A stretch of DNA of 64,000 nt from Centrapalus pauciflorus (lineage: Eukaryota > Streptophyta > Magnoliopsida > Asterales > Asteraceae). The stretch spans positions 248,001 through 312,000 of the forward strand of contig JAANYP010002038.1 of NCBI GenBank assembly GCA_020465985.1. Direction: 5' to 3'. Under the pieces are notes generated by a model. That model saw only the letters and a list, made by a program, of their open reading frames with translations, was not told where the DNA came from and searched no databases. The translations under genes and the position numbers were made by a program. Below, piece after piece: positions 10,616 through 23,076 of this stretch (the stretch's first letter is position 1; each line of letters begins with the position of its first letter).

Positions 10616-11739
10616 TGTTAGGCACAAAAAGGCCTCAGTCAAACCTGTTCTACATCTGAGGGGGAGATTTATAATCAAACCTGTTGATGCATTTGAAGGT
10701 TGAATTTAAGGCCTGTTATATGCCTTATTAAAGCCTAAAGATGATTTGCAATATTAGTCTAAAGTTGTTCTATGTGTTACATGTGTTGCAACTAAGACAG
10801 TTTGTCCAAGCTGCTCTGTCTGCTGAACAGGCTGGACATAAACTGTCTACGCTGCTCTACACTGGTGAGCAGCTTGGGCACTTTTAAAGTATTCTGTTCT
10901 TTGTGAACAGAACCTGTTCTTTGTGAACAGGCTAAACACTTTATGGAATACGTTTCCAAGTCATCATGTATTGTTTTTGACTGCAAGATCAGTTTACAAA
11001 GTCGAAGACAAAGTGGAAAACAGAACTGCTCAGCCTGCCCAAGCTGTTCTGTAACATGAAGACAAAAGGTTATTTGAAAAAGGGTGACAGACCTTTTTCT
11101 TATATCAAAATATGTCTTTACAAGGAAGAAAGACGCAAAGTTGACATTCCTAAATTAGTTAAAGGCAATGCAACAGTAGACAAAGTAAAAAAGACAAAAG
11201 TTCTGCACATATGAAGACAAGTCTGCTTTTCAGAAAAGTGCAGAAAAGGTTATGTTGTCTTTTCAACAAGACTTCTCCTTTTTCATTCCGTCCAATGAAG
11301 ATGTTTCTCTTAGATCCTCTGAGTGAGTATAAAAGGAAGCTTCTAAGGACAGAAAGAAGTGTGAAGAAAGCTAAGTGCTGAAACCAAGAGTGAACGTGCA
11401 AGTGTGATTTTCATGCATGCAAGCCTTCTGTGTAAATCAGTATCTGTGTGTCTAAGATGTTTTACATAAGCTGTTCCCTTAAGTCTTGTAAACACAGCGA
11501 GTGCTTCTTAGTGAGTGTATTCATTGTATTCTAGTTTGAGTTTGTCTTAGATTAGTAAACATACTGTTGTATCTGTCATCTCAGCTTGAACTATTCCGCA
11601 TTCAAGCTTGTTTGTAATTAACAAATTGTTGATAATACATACAAACATTGAGAAAATAATGTGTAGTTTTTAAATAGCTGTATTCACCCCCCCTCTACAG
11701 CTTAAAGCTATATACTTTGGGAACCTCTCGGGACCTACA
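10616..11739 (+). repeat. 5' LTR of E
   Basis: The LTR is 1124 bp, TGTTAGGCAC...GGACCTACA. It holds two tandem copies of the palindrome CTGTTCTTTGTGAACAG (10894-10910 and 10914-10930; only one in the 3' LTR) and a TATA-like AGTATAAAAGGA at about 11326. A PPT-like GAGGGGGAGATT sits about 45 nt from its left end. Its first 600 bp differ from the 3' LTR by many single-base indels, while the last 500 bp are nearly identical. Confidence 0.92.
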
Positions 11740-11741
11740 AC

Positions 11742-11755
11742 TGGTATCAGAGCAG
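11742..11755 (+). other. Primer binding site of E
   Basis: TGGTATCAGAGCAG, complementary to initiator tRNA-Met, begins 2 nt after the 5' LTR. Confidence 0.9.
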
Positions 11756-11800
11756 TTTAGAGTGTGTGTCATTCTAGATCTCGCATTCTCCCAAGTTTCC

Positions 11801-13346
11801 ATGGACAACAGTGCTGCAAATTCTTCTTACTATGACAATGACTCTATGGGCAAACCTCCAAAATTTAATCATCAAAACTTCTCTGGTTGGAAGTGCAGAA
11901 TGATGCTCTATTTAGAGAATCTGGATGTACAACTGCCAGAGATAGTGATGGAGGGTCCCTATGTGCCAACCTCTGTTACTACCATAACTCCAGCGGTTGA
12001 AGGAGCTGCTCCTGAAATCAGGACCTTTGAGAAAGCTAAAGCTCAATGGTCTGATGAAGACAAGAGACTGGTGGCTCTGGATGCAAAGGCCAGAAACAAT
12101 CTGGTCATTTCTCTTCCTGATGATGTGTTCAAACAGGTTGAGAAAATGAAGACAGCAAAAGAGATGTGGGATACTTTGTGTACCGTCTATGATGGACCCA
12201 CAATCACACTGGACAACAGGATCAACAATCTTGTTAGACAGTATGAACTCTTCTTTGCTAAACCAAAGGAGACTCTCACTGAAACCTACACCAGGTTTAC
12301 TGCCCTAGTGAATGATCTCAAGGCTGTTGGGATTACTAAGGATAGTCTTATCCTGGTGAATAAATTTCTGGACATTCTACCTGAGGAGTGGAACTACTTC
12401 TCAACAATTCTAAGGAACTCAGGTACTATCAGAAGTATGGATCTGGTCAATCTGTATGGATCCTTACTGAATGATGAACAGTCAAGGCAACAAAAGAGAA
12501 ATGCCTTGGAAATGTCCAAAAGAGGTGCAGCCTTTGTGGCTAATGTGAGACAGCCTGTAAATCAGGTGAGTGATGTGTTCACTCAACTTGATCAACAGGA
12601 TGATGACAAGGAGGAGGTGTCAGATGAAGAAGATACTGCAGATCTTGCTGAACAAGATGATGAGCAAATGATAGCTATGCTTGTCAAAAGGTTCAACAAG
12701 AAAAGGTTTGGAAGAAACATGCTGCAAGGAAGTTCAGGTGCTGGCAAAAAGAAGGCATTTGATAAATCCAAGGCTGAGTGTTTCAAATGTGGCAAAACTG
12801 GTCATATAGCTGCTGACTATGTGTCAAAAGCTGTTGGTCAGTCATCCAAATCATACAAGACAAACAAGGATGATGGTTATTGGGTTAAGTACCTTATGGC
12901 CATGGCTAAGCTGAGGAAGTTGGAAAACTCAGTGGGTTCCAACCGCCAAAAGGGACTTATGGCAGAGACTTGTGATTGGGAAATCTGATTCATCATCTGA
13001 TGAAGAAGACAATCAATGTCTGATGGCCAACACTGATGTCCCATCAACAAGCAGTTTCAAACAGGATATGGCTGAAGCTGAAGCTTTCAGCAGCTTAGAG
13101 AACTGGAATCCTACTATGATGTACAAGGTACAAAATTTTATGGCTTACAGTTCTGAAGAAAAAGTTAAAATGTTTGAATATATGCTTGTTGATCTAAAAG
13201 CTGCTGTTGAGAAGCATGATGCTTTACTATCTGAAATCTTTAAGCTTAAAACTGATCTTAAAACTAAATCTAGTAAACTGGACAGTTTCCATAAGTTGGA
13301 AACTGAGCTTGATGAATTAAAACACATCAGATATAAAGCATGCTAA
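11801..13346 (+). pseudogene. gag of E, N-terminal and central part
   Basis: The start is at ATG 11801 (MDNSAANSSYY), just after the leader. The copia Gag (UBN2-type) core shows 'FNHQNFSGWKCRMMLYLEN', 'MWDTLCTVYDG' and 'YTRFTALVNDLKAVGI'. An acidic stretch is followed by a zinc knuckle 'CFKCGKTGHIAADY' (about 12778-12820) in which the fourth ligand Cys is Tyr. A single-base frameshift near 12975 moves the reading to the frame 12972-13346, a Glu/Lys-rich coiled-coil-like stretch ending in TAA. Gag forms the cytoplasmic virus-like particle. This copy cannot make it in one piece. Confidence 0.88.
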
Positions 13347-14516
13347 GCTTCAAAAGATAGTTGACTCTTGGTGCCAATCTGCACAAAAAGTCAGCCATTG
13401 TATAAGTCAATAGATTCCTGCACAAATCCAAGCCTATCTTGGAGGGGATCTTGACACAGCAGCTTCCATTGTTGAGATCAATAATCTGAAAGAAGATTTA
13501 TCCACTCTTGGTGAACTTCCAAACACATTCATTCAAAATGTGAATGGTAAACTAATCTCAACAAATAGGTTTGTCAGGCCTCAAAACACTGACAACTTGT
13601 GTGAATTTAGTTCAAAAGCTGATGTTGGAATTTGTTCTCCATCAAGTCAGCCTGCTAAGTGCTCTGCTGGTTCACACAAGCAAAAGAAAGGAAAACATGT
13701 TCAAACTGAAGTGGTGGATACTAAACCTGTTGACAAAACAGATTCTGAGTCCAAAGCTGATGGTAAAAAGCGTGTTAATCCTTTTGATGCTAAACACTTT
13801 GAAAACAAGTTTTCAAAAAGTAAGCAGCCTGTTTTCAAAAAGGGTAAGTCTCATGTTGAAAACAAAACTGCTGTGATTTCAAATAAGTTTTCAAATCATA
13901 GTGGTAAACTGGTTTTAAATAAGAATAAGCTTTTCAAAACCAGACACAGTGAATATGCTGATAGGCAGCATAAATCACAATTCAGTAGGGGCAAAGGCAA
14001 AGCCATTGCTCAAACTGAGATAATTGGGAATAAGTTTCCCAAACCTGTGGAAGCTCAAAAGCCAATCAAGCTCCATGTCTTTGACATCTGTCCTCCGAAA
14101 AAGAGGAAAGAAGAGGCAGCCAAAGCTGTGGCTATTGAACTATCCACTCAAGCTGGTGATTCAACAAAAAGTAATAAAACTGCTAAAACTGCTGAAAGAA
14201 TCAACAAAAATAACACAGAATGTGTTTCTGAAACATCTTCTTCCAAAAATCCTAAAAAGAGAAAATGTTACAAATGTGGGAAGAAGACACATCTGGCCAA
14301 GGATTGTCCTGAATCTGAGGACATGAGGCCTGTTGACTCTGTTGTTTCCATCACAGCGGTTACAAGCAGTGTTGGAAAGTCACAGTCACTGAAAGTGGTA
14401 TTCAAGCTGATACCATTCAAATAGGGAATATTAGTGTGGATATTTCAAGTCCATCAACAAATGTTGATGAAGTAGGAGAACTCATCTCTGTGATGAGTTC
14501 CCCTAAAAATGACTAA
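13347..14516 (+). pseudogene. gag C-terminal part of E with second zinc knuckle
   Basis: After a frameshift between 13346 and 13540 the frame is open from 13540 to 14424. It is Lys/Ser-rich and has an intact knuckle 'CYKCGKKTHLAKDC' at about 14266-14310. Another frame is open from about 14425 to a double stop TAATAA at 14514-14519, which overlaps the ATG at 14509 of the protease frame. Two zinc knuckles and a long basic linker are more than the minimal copia Gag has. Large Gags are typical of Sireviruses. Confidence 0.7.
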
Positions 14517-17190
14517 TAATTCTCTTATCACTCTGCAGGAAAAACAACCTTCCCAAGTTTGGTACTTGGACAGTGGCTGCTCAGGGCACATGACAGGTTG
14601 TAAAGAATTGCTGAGTGAACTCAGGCCTGAAAAAGGGCCAAAAGTCACCTTTGGTGACAATGTACAGGGATCCACTGAGGGATATGGAACTCTTAAAGCT
14701 GGTGCTGCAGTGTTCAAAAGAGTAGCCTATGTGATTGGGCTAAAACATAACCTTGTCAGCATAAGTCAACTGTGTGATGCTGGCTACAAGGTTAACTTTG
14801 ATGAGCACCTGGGTTACATATTGGATCCCCAAGGCAAAGTTGTGCTATGTGCTCAACGAAAGAAAGGTGTATATGTTGTGGATATGCATTCTGCTGACCC
14901 CACAACTGAAACCTGTTTTCTCACAAGAACAAATGCTGATCTGAACTGGCTATGGCACAGAAGACTGTCACATCTGAACTTCAAGAACATCAACAAACTC
15001 TGTAAGAAAGAGTTGGTGACAGGTTTGCCTTCTATGACTTTTGCTAAGGATAGATTATGCACAGCTTGTGAGAAAGGCAAGCAGAGAAAAACATCTTTTA
15101 AATCCAAACATAATTTCTCTATTGATACTCCACTCTTCTTAATCCACATGGACTTGTTTGGACCTGTTAATGTCCCAAGTCTAGGAGGAAGAAGATACAC
15201 TCTAGTAATGGTTGATGAGTTCTCCAGGTACACATGGGTGATCTTTCTAAAGAGCAAAGGAGAGGCTGCTAGAGAGATTATTGGATTTGTCAAAAAGATG
15301 GAAATGCTGAACTCTGCCCAAGTAAAGCAGCTTAGAAGTGATCATGGTACTGAGTTCAGAAACAGTACTCTTGAAGACTTCTGTGAAGAGAAAGGAATCA
15401 CTCAAAACTTTTCAGCTGTAAGAACTCCTCAACAAAATGGAGTTGCTGAAAGGAGAAACCGAACTCTCATTGAAGCTGCCAGAACCATGCTGTGTGCATC
15501 AGGTTTACCTTCATCATTTTGGGCTGAAGCTGTTAACACTGCCTGCTTCACCCAAAACAGATCCTTAGTGGTGAAAAGATTCAACAAGACTCCCTATGAG
15601 CTGCTCAAAGGGAGGAAGCCAAATGTCAGTTATTTCCATGTGTTTGGATGTCTCTGTTTCATTCTGAATCAAAGGGACCAACTGTCAAAGTTTGAACCTA
15701 AAGCTGATGAAGGTGTGTTTGTTGGCTACTCTGCTATCTCCAAAGCCTACAGAGTTTACAACAACAAAAGAAATGTGATAGATGAATCTATCAATGTCAC
15801 CTTTGAAGAGTGCAAGAATGCTTCCACCAAAGCAGTTCCTGAACTGTTTTCAGGAGAACTTAACTTTGATGATCTGATGCATTCAAACAATGAAGAGGAC
15901 TCAAAAGATTCCACTACACCCAGTGTGGAACCTGTTAATCATGATGGACATGATGATGATTATGTCAATACACCCTGTGTGAATAAATGTACTGACTTAA
16001 TTACAACTGCATGTCCAGAACCTATCAATGCTGATTTTCCCAGTTCCTCTGCTGATATGTTCAACAGTGGTCAGACATGTTCAACAAGTGAACAGGCTCA
16101 AGACAACAGTGTGTCTGAAAATCTTGAGAGCTGTTCAACAGGATCTGCTGAAGATGTTAACAACTCAGGTGAATCATCATTGAAAAATGATCCTAAGTGG
16201 ATCAGGTGTCACCCCAATGATCAAATAATTGGTGACATCAACAAAGGGATACAAACACGGTGGGACAGCTTAGGGAACTTTTGTATGTTCTCTAGTTTTG
16301 TTTCACTGATGGAGCCAAAGAAGGTTGATGAAGCATTAAAAGATGCCAATTGGATCACTGCCATGCAAGAAGAGCTCAATCAGTTTGAGAGAAACAATGT
16401 ATGGAAGCTGGTCCCTGCTCCTAAAGGTAAAACTATAATTGGCACTAAATGGGTCTTCCGGAATAAAATGGATGAGCAAGGTCATGTCATTAGAAATAAG
16501 GCAAGACTGGTTGCTCAGGGCTACAGACAGGAGGAAGGAATTGACTATGATGAAACATTTGCTCCTGTGGCCAGGCTAGAAGCAATTCGTTTGTATCTAG
16601 CCTACGCTGCTCATAAGAGCATTAAGGTATTTCAAATGGATGTGAAGAGTGCATTTTTGAATGGGAAGCTGCAAGAAGAAGTTTATGTCAAGCAGCCTCC
16701 AGGTTTTGAAAATGAACAACATCCAGGTTTTGTCTATAAGTTGGACAAAGCTCTCTATGGTCTCAAACAAGCCCCTAGAGCCTGGTATGACACTCTTACT
16801 GAGTTCCTTATGAGCAATGGGTATTCCAGAGTTAAAGTGGATACTACACTGTTCATAAAGAAAGTGAAATCTGACATTATGCTCGTTCAAATTTATGTGG
16901 ATGACATAATATTTGGTTCTACTAATGAGCAGTTATGCAAGAATTTTTCACTACTCATGAAATCTAAGTTTGAAATGAGTATGATGGGAGAACTAACTTT
17001 CTTTTTAGGATTACAGGTTAAACAAACCTCAACTGGAATTTTTATAAATCAAAGAAAGTACACTTTAGATCTATTGAAAAAGTTCAAATTTGATCAAAGT
17101 TCTCCTATTAAAACCCCAATGGCAACCAATGTAAAATTGGATGCTGATGCCAGTGGCAAAGCTGTTTCAGTAACAGCTTACAGAGCATGA
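14509..17190 (+). pseudogene. Protease, integrase and reverse transcriptase of E
   Basis: Open for 893 codons. The protease has 'WYLDSGCSGHMTG' (about 14560). The gag-pre-integrase region has 'WHRRLSHLNF' and 'CTACEKGKQ'. The integrase core has 'HMDLFGPV', 'LRSDHGTEFRN' and 'TPQQNGVAERRNRTL' (15145-15480). RT has 'KARLVAQGYRQ', 'MDVKSAFLNGK', 'YGLKQAPRAWY' and the catalytic 'IYVDDIIFGST' (16490-16925). A one-base loss near 17185 shifts the frame at the start of the RNase H linker. This is the longest intact pol stretch in the window. A pyrimidine-rich CTCTGCAG at 14538 just upstream of the protease resembles a splice acceptor. Confidence 0.93.
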
Positions 17191-17840
17191 TTGGGAGCTT
17201 GCTATACTTAACTGCTAGTAGACCTGATATTATGTTTGCCACCTGTCTGTGTGGTAGGTTCCAAGCTGATCCAAAGGAATCTCATCTAGCTGCTGTTAAA
17301 AGAATCTTCAGATACCTGAAGGGTACACCAGGTTTAGGTCTTTGGTATCCCAAAGACTCAAGCCTTGAACTAACAGGCTATTCAGATTCTGATTTTGCAG
17401 GCTGCAGGTTAGATAGAAAAAGCACAACAGGTGGATGTCAACTCATTGGTGGAAAGTTAATCAGTTGGAGTAGCAAGAAGCAGAACTCAGTGTCCACTTC
17501 TACTGCTGAAGCTGAGTACATTGCTGCTGGAAGCTGCTGTGGGCAGATTCTGTGGATGCAGCATCAGCTTGAAGACTATGGCCTTGTGTATAGGAAAACT
17601 CCTATTCTGTGTGATAACACAAGTGCCATAGCCATCTCCAACAATCCAGTATTTCATTCAAGAAGAAAGGATATTGAAGTCAGACATCACTTCATCAGGG
17701 ATCACATTCAGAAAGGTAATGTGGAGGTAAGTTTTATTTCCACAAATGAACAGCTTGCAGACATTTTCACCAAACCTCTGGATGAAACAAGGTTTAATTA
17801 CATTGTCAGCAAGCTGGGCATGTTAAATAAGAGTGACTAA
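17187..17840 (+). pseudogene. RNase H of E
   Basis: This continues pol after the frameshift. It begins with 'MIGSLLYLTASRPDIMFA' and carries 'GYSDSDFAGCRLDRKSTTG', 'STSTAEAEYIAA' and 'LCDNTSAIAIS', and ends with 'LADIFTKPLDETRF' and TAA at 17838-17840. These are the conserved copia RNase H blocks, with the catalytic Asp and Glu residues present. The domain degrades the RNA strand during reverse transcription. Confidence 0.92.
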
Positions 17841-17869
17841 GTGTTCTCTCAGGTCTATGAAGTTATATG

Positions 17870-18220
17870 TCTCACACTGCTCAAGTCTCTCAGAACAGCT
17901 TAGACAGAACAGGCTATGCATGTTCTATACTTAGTCATTTTTCTGAAAAACTTGAACAGCTTGAGCACAGAACAGGCTGAACAACAAACAGGTTGTAAGT
18001 CCAGCCTGCTCTGATGGTTCAATCCTCAACCTGTTCATTCCTTCACACTGCCTCACAAGCCTTTGTCTTGTAACCTGTTCAAATATTGAACCCAACCTGT
18101 TCTCACAACTGAGAACAGGCTGAAGGCACAGTTTGAAGGGAGAACAGCTTGAAGAGTGAATAACATGTGTTGACTCTGCTCATCACAGGGTTGACCAACA
18201 GCTTAGACCAAAAATTTTAA
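17870..18220. repeat. GAACAG/CTGTTC motif array between pol and extra ORF of E
   Basis: Repeated CCTGTTC, GAACAGGCTG and GAACAGCTTG motifs occur in both orientations in about 350 bp. The same motif forms palindromes in the LTR of E (10894-10930 and near 23374). It is the positional counterpart of the CCGAATTCGG array in C and the CTCGAAT array in D. Confidence 0.6.
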
Positions 18221-18424
18221 TTACCTTTCTTCACGATTAAGTTACTTAATTAATGTTTTATTTAACTTAATTACTGCGGATAATGTGGATTACGTGTGTA
18301 AGTGATTAAAAAGAAATCAAGTGGTCTGACAAAACGGTCTGACATGGACAACCGTTCCGTTTTCCGTTAACGACTTTTTCAAATCAAACCGCCCAAAATC
18401 TTCTCTCTCATACACACTCACATT

Positions 18425-18545
18425 CAAATCCTATAAATACCTAAATACAGTTTCATCTTCGTCTTCCTCATCACTTCCAGAAATCCTCAAGAACCCTAAA
18501 ATCGACTAAGTGTCTTTTGCTTCTTCAACCTCAAAAAATTCCCAA
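18425..18545 (+). promoter_or_regulatory. Candidate internal promoter and leader for extra ORF of E
   Basis: CCTATAAATACC (TATA box 18432-18439) lies about 110 nt before the ATG at 18546. Between them is a plant-like leader, rich in CT and A (TCTTCGTCTTCCTCATCACT, AACCCTAAAATCGAC). No intron is needed to join the promoter to the ORF in this element. Confidence 0.5.
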
Positions 18546-21500
18546 ATGGCTCACAGACCTAATCCCTTTCTTCCAGTGTTCGTTGGTGAGGATGTTGTCA
18601 AACACTCATTAATCACCACAATGCTGACCATTAAGCCCACCAACTACATTGCCAACCTCACAATCCCCAAAAACTATGTGGGGAAGGGCTATGACCAAAT
18701 GGTGGAGTTTCTGAAAGTTCATCCGTTGAACTACGCCATGTACCAGGAGATGGTGTATGAATTCTGGTACACATGCTCCTACAATCCCAACACTAAGGTC
18801 ATCAAAGGAACTATTCTTAATGGAACTCAATCCATTGAGATAACAGTTGATCTTCTGAGGGAGGCTCTTCATCTGCCTGTTGCTGAGTCTTATGATCTGC
18901 CCCAGCCTGAGAACGAGCAAATGGGAAATCTGCTACACTTCTGTGGTGTAGCAGAACCCAAAATTGGAGCAACATTGTACAGGAAGGAGTTGTCACCCAC
19001 TTACAGCTTCTTATTCGCCTCTGTGGTGATGTGTTTCAGCAGCAAGGTTGGTTCCTTCGACCAACTCAGTAGAGATGAAGTTCCAATAGTCCTACAGCTA
19101 GTGGATGGGACTACTCTTGATATGGCTAAGTGGATCTTTTCGAACATGAGAAACCTGGTGCAGCAAGAGCCAAGACCAGCTGCTGTCCGTTATCCCAGGT
19201 TTCTGAGTCTCATTTTCAGCCATGTTTGTGGTGAGCAACTTTACAACTCTCAGCCCCTACTTAAATTTGCTGCATTCCCTGTCATAGGGAATAGAATTTT
19301 TCATACTCCTGTACTGCAAAATGAGCCTCCTCTATCCACACCAATGAGGAGGCTGTTAGGTTTGGTGGAAGGACCCTCTGATGTGAGGGTGGATCCAGAA
19401 GCTGCTGCTCCCGTAACAAAATCTAAAGCCAGGTCCAAGCTTGTTAAAAGGACCCTGGCAACTGAAGCTGGGTCTGTGAAAAAGAAGACCAAAACAGCTC
19501 AGTCTGAGTCTGTTCCTTTAGCCTCTGTGGCTAAGGAGGAGCATACTCCTCACCCTGGTTCATTTGTTGAGCCTGAAGCCTTTGTGGCTGGTGCCTCTGT
19601 GGCACAAGAGACTATGGAACAGGCCAGCCCCACTGTTCCTGACCCAGTCTCACACCCTGTCCAAACAGATCCTCTCCCCTCTCCACAATCACCCACTCCA
19701 TCCATTCTCTATCACAGAAAATCAATTTCCAAAAAGAAATCAGCCCACAAAACCACCTCCTCTGTTCCCTCTCAACATGGTTCAGTTGAAAAAGAAGCAA
19801 CCCCAGCTGCCTCTCCTATTTTGGGAGCAGGTTCAGCTCATTTGGAGCCTGCTTCACTCCAATCTGAGTCTACCCAGAGTCAGCCTAGACCCTCTGGTTC
19901 CTCCCAACAGGAACCAGTTGTACAAACGGAGATACCCACATCAACTATCTCAGCCTCCCAACAGGCTGAGGATATTGAAAGACAGGAGTCCTCTCCACTC
20001 CATACTGTGTCCACACTGTCCCCCACTCATATCTCCTCACACCCTGAGTCTGCACGAGCTGTCCACGCTGCTGATATAGACCAATCAGCAGCTCAGCCTC
20101 AAACTTCTGCTCCCCATGATCCAGCTGTTTTGCACCAAACAGCTGCTGAGGGACCAACATCCCAAGCTGATGAACCTCAGGGATCACACCATCCCTCTGG
20201 TGAGGCTGCTCCCTCCATGCAAATTCCATCAGCAGGTTTCACCACTGCTGATGTTGAAATGCATATCCCATCTCCCAATGATGAGGTGCCTTTAGACCAA
20301 GGCACTGCAGAGGGAACCACCACTGGTCTTTATGAGGGTGTTGCAACACAAGCAGCATCTGAAAGGCCCCAAACATCATCCCCTTCTTTTGGTGATGCAG
20401 CTACAGCCGCTGCTGAAGGACCCTTCGATCCCTCCAAACTGGGCCATCTTACTTTTGCCCAGGCTATGGAGCTTCTGTCCAAAGTCTCTCTTCCCTCTCC
20501 ATCACATCCTCAAACACCAGCCTCATCATCTTCCTCTCCATTTACCCACTCAAAACAATCTACCCATACACCTCCATCTCCCAAAGACCTGCCTTTGAAG
20601 GATTAGCTTTCTTTGCTGACCAACAAAGTTGGTTCTTTGGAAAACACCATGAACTCTCTACCCTCCATTATATCAGACTCTGTGTCTACACAGCTTCAGG
20701 GGTTCTTTGATTCGTTCAAGGCCTCTTTCCCTATCACTCCACAGCCTGATCAATCTCCACAGCTGTTAGCACTCACTGCTCAGCTGCAAACTGTGTCCTC
20801 CTCCCTTTCCTCTATTCTTTCCATTCAGCAGGACTCTGTGTCCTCAATGACAGCTATTTCCCAACAGCTGTCATCACTTCTCACTTCTTGCAACTCTACC
20901 CTTCCAGCCACTCTGGCTAGCTTACAAACTCTAATTGGCTCCCTATCAAACTCTGTGTCATCAGATCTTGCTGATGTGCAAGATTCTCTAGAACTTCATC
21001 TTGCACAGCTGCAAACTCTGCTGTTCACAGCGTCTGACAGGGAAAATATTGTTAAGCTTACATCCCTTGCTGATTCCCACTCCTCTTCTCTTCAGACCTG
21101 TCTTTCCCTGCTTACTGAGGTGAAGGATAACTTGGCTTACTTAGTGACTAGCCTTGTTGGTCCTAAACCTACTGCTAAACCTGCTGGCAAGCCTGCTGAC
21201 TTTGTGTCTTCAGGCAGACCAGGTGTTGAAGTCGCTGCTTCATCTCCTTCAAAGGGGGTGAAGTCATCTGCCTCGAAAACTAAGTCTAAGGGGGAGAAAA
21301 CTTCTTCTCCTAAGGAGATACCAGTGTCTGCAACTCACACTGGTCAGCCAGCAGATGTCTTTGAAACAGGTACAGCTGAAGGCGCCTCTCAAGCTGCTAT
21401 GCCTACTCAGGCTGTCTCTCCAAACCCTGCTCAGTCTAAGGGGGAGGAAGTCATTCCTGAGGACAGGCCTAGCAGTAAGAGGAGGCACTTAATTCTAACT

Positions 21501-21806
21501 GAAGAAGAAGAAGAAGAAGAGGAAATTCCTGAGGCTGCTGTCACTACAGCAGCAGCTACAGGAAAAGAAAAGGCAGCTGATGATCCCATACAGCAGAAAC
21601 AGGCAGAAATTCAATTTCACAAGGCTAGGGCTAAAGAGATGGGTCTTCCTATGCACAAGTACTTTGAGTTTAGAGAAGAACAGCTTCAAGCTCTGGAGGA
21701 ATTGAGAAAAGAAGAAGAATCTGCTAAAGCTGCTAAATCCTTTGACTCGCAAGAAGCAAAGAAAGTGAAAATGTCTACCGGGGCGGTGCAAAAGAAAATA
21801 ATGTGA
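18546..21806 (+). pseudogene. Extra ('env-like') ORF of E, one in-frame stop
   Basis: The frame starts at ATG 18546 (MAHRPNPFLP); a GTG at 18510 in the same frame could be a decayed earlier start. It is open to 21806 except for TAG at 20604-20606. A globular N-terminal part (about 250 residues, 'YAMYQEMVYEFWYTCSYN', 'ITVDLLREALHLP') aligns in position with the extra ORFs of C and D. A Pro/Ser/Gln-rich disordered stretch of about 430 residues follows, then a Ser/Leu-rich helical region, a run of seven Glu, and a Glu/Lys-rich coiled-coil-like end. I see no signal peptide, membrane helix or furin-like site, so an envelope role is not supported by sequence. The function is unknown. Confidence 0.75.
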
Positions 21807-23062
21807 CACGGCGCAGACAGATGAGCAGGGGAGAAAGAGAAGAAGGAGAGAAGGTAACTGCAGGTCTCTGTGACCAATCACATACCTGCCATGCAAGAGG
21901 TCAATACCGATTATGACAACTGGCTAAAAACGTGTGCAACTCATGACTGTTGCTAGAAAATGCTAGCCAATGAAGCAGATTGTCAAAGTTGTGTCCTAGT
22001 AAACACAAGAAAAAGAAAAATAAGTCGGAAAGCAGTCAGTGGAGAAGCTATAAATAACAAGGGATGGTGTGCAAGCGCCCAAATGGAACTTATGACCACA
22101 CTGAGTAGCTCAGATGGATACAGGTGTGGATTGAGCTGGCGAGTTGCCCTAGTGAATCAAAGTCTGGAACTGCTAAACAGATCATGGCAATATTTCAGGA
22201 AGAGTTGAAGCTTGGTTCTTAGAAGAGAAGGATCTTCGGCCTGATAACTAAGGAAATTAGTGAGGTGTCTTTGTGACACATCGCAAAAATAAAGGCCAGG
22301 AGAACAGATAAGAGAGACCAGAATGGAGCTACTTCCTTACACCGACGAACAGGCGACTAGCCATTGAAATGAGAGGGAGTTAATCATAGCTATGCCAAGT
22401 GGAAAGTTTGAGATGGCAAATTATTGAAGAGCCGTGAGCTGGGGGCATTTTTATGTAGATCCCCTAAACTCAGAAGAAGTGCTTCCAAAGAGCCTCCAAG
22501 GAGCTGTACAAGTTGATGAGACAATTGCCGCCTTCAGACTTGCAGTTTCATTTAGGCAGTCTAGGCCAATAGGAGAGCACGCCGTCTGGGATCAGCTCAG
22601 AGGCTTCTATGAAAAGAGGAGAGGCCAATGATCCCACGTTTCATGGTCATCAGATAGTGAAGTTGAGGATCTTGAGGATATATTCAGAGAAGAACTGGAA
22701 AAGCATGTTCAGGATCCCCCCTCCAATGGAGTAAAGTAAATCCATCTACCATCTGGGTAGGTGACAGATGGAAGCTGTCCATGCAGTTGGTACAGGCTTT
22801 ACCGTTTTTTGCTTCCCAACAAAAACAGTCCAGATGTACATTAGTTGTACTCTATTTAATACTGTTGTAATTCTGCTTGTACATTAGTTGTAAAATACAT
22901 TGTGCATTGAGTTGTACTCTTGTAAAACAGGTTGTTGTATGTAAAATCAGGCTGTATTATAAAAACTGATCTGTTTACTTTACTGGAATGTTTGTAATTT
23001 ATTTCAGCAAATGTACTTAAAAAATATAAGTGATTTTGAAAGACCAGTTAGATGGTTATTGC
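21807..23062 (+). other. Degraded 3' tail of extra ORF and 3' UTR of E
   Basis: There is no long frame. Short open stretches (21960-22208 and 22434-22631) and the end 'EDLEDIFREELEKHVQD' near 22660-22710 look like remnants of the C-terminal part of the extra ORF, scattered over different frames. 22740-23062 is AT-rich with repeated TGTACATTAGTTGTA-like words and leads to the PPT. Many apparent single-base indels here may be assembly errors. Confidence 0.5.
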
Positions 23063-23076
23063 AAATAGGGGGAGAT
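23063..23076 (+). other. Polypurine tract of E
   Basis: AAATAGGGGGAGAT directly precedes the 3' LTR and would prime plus-strand DNA synthesis. Confidence 0.88.
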
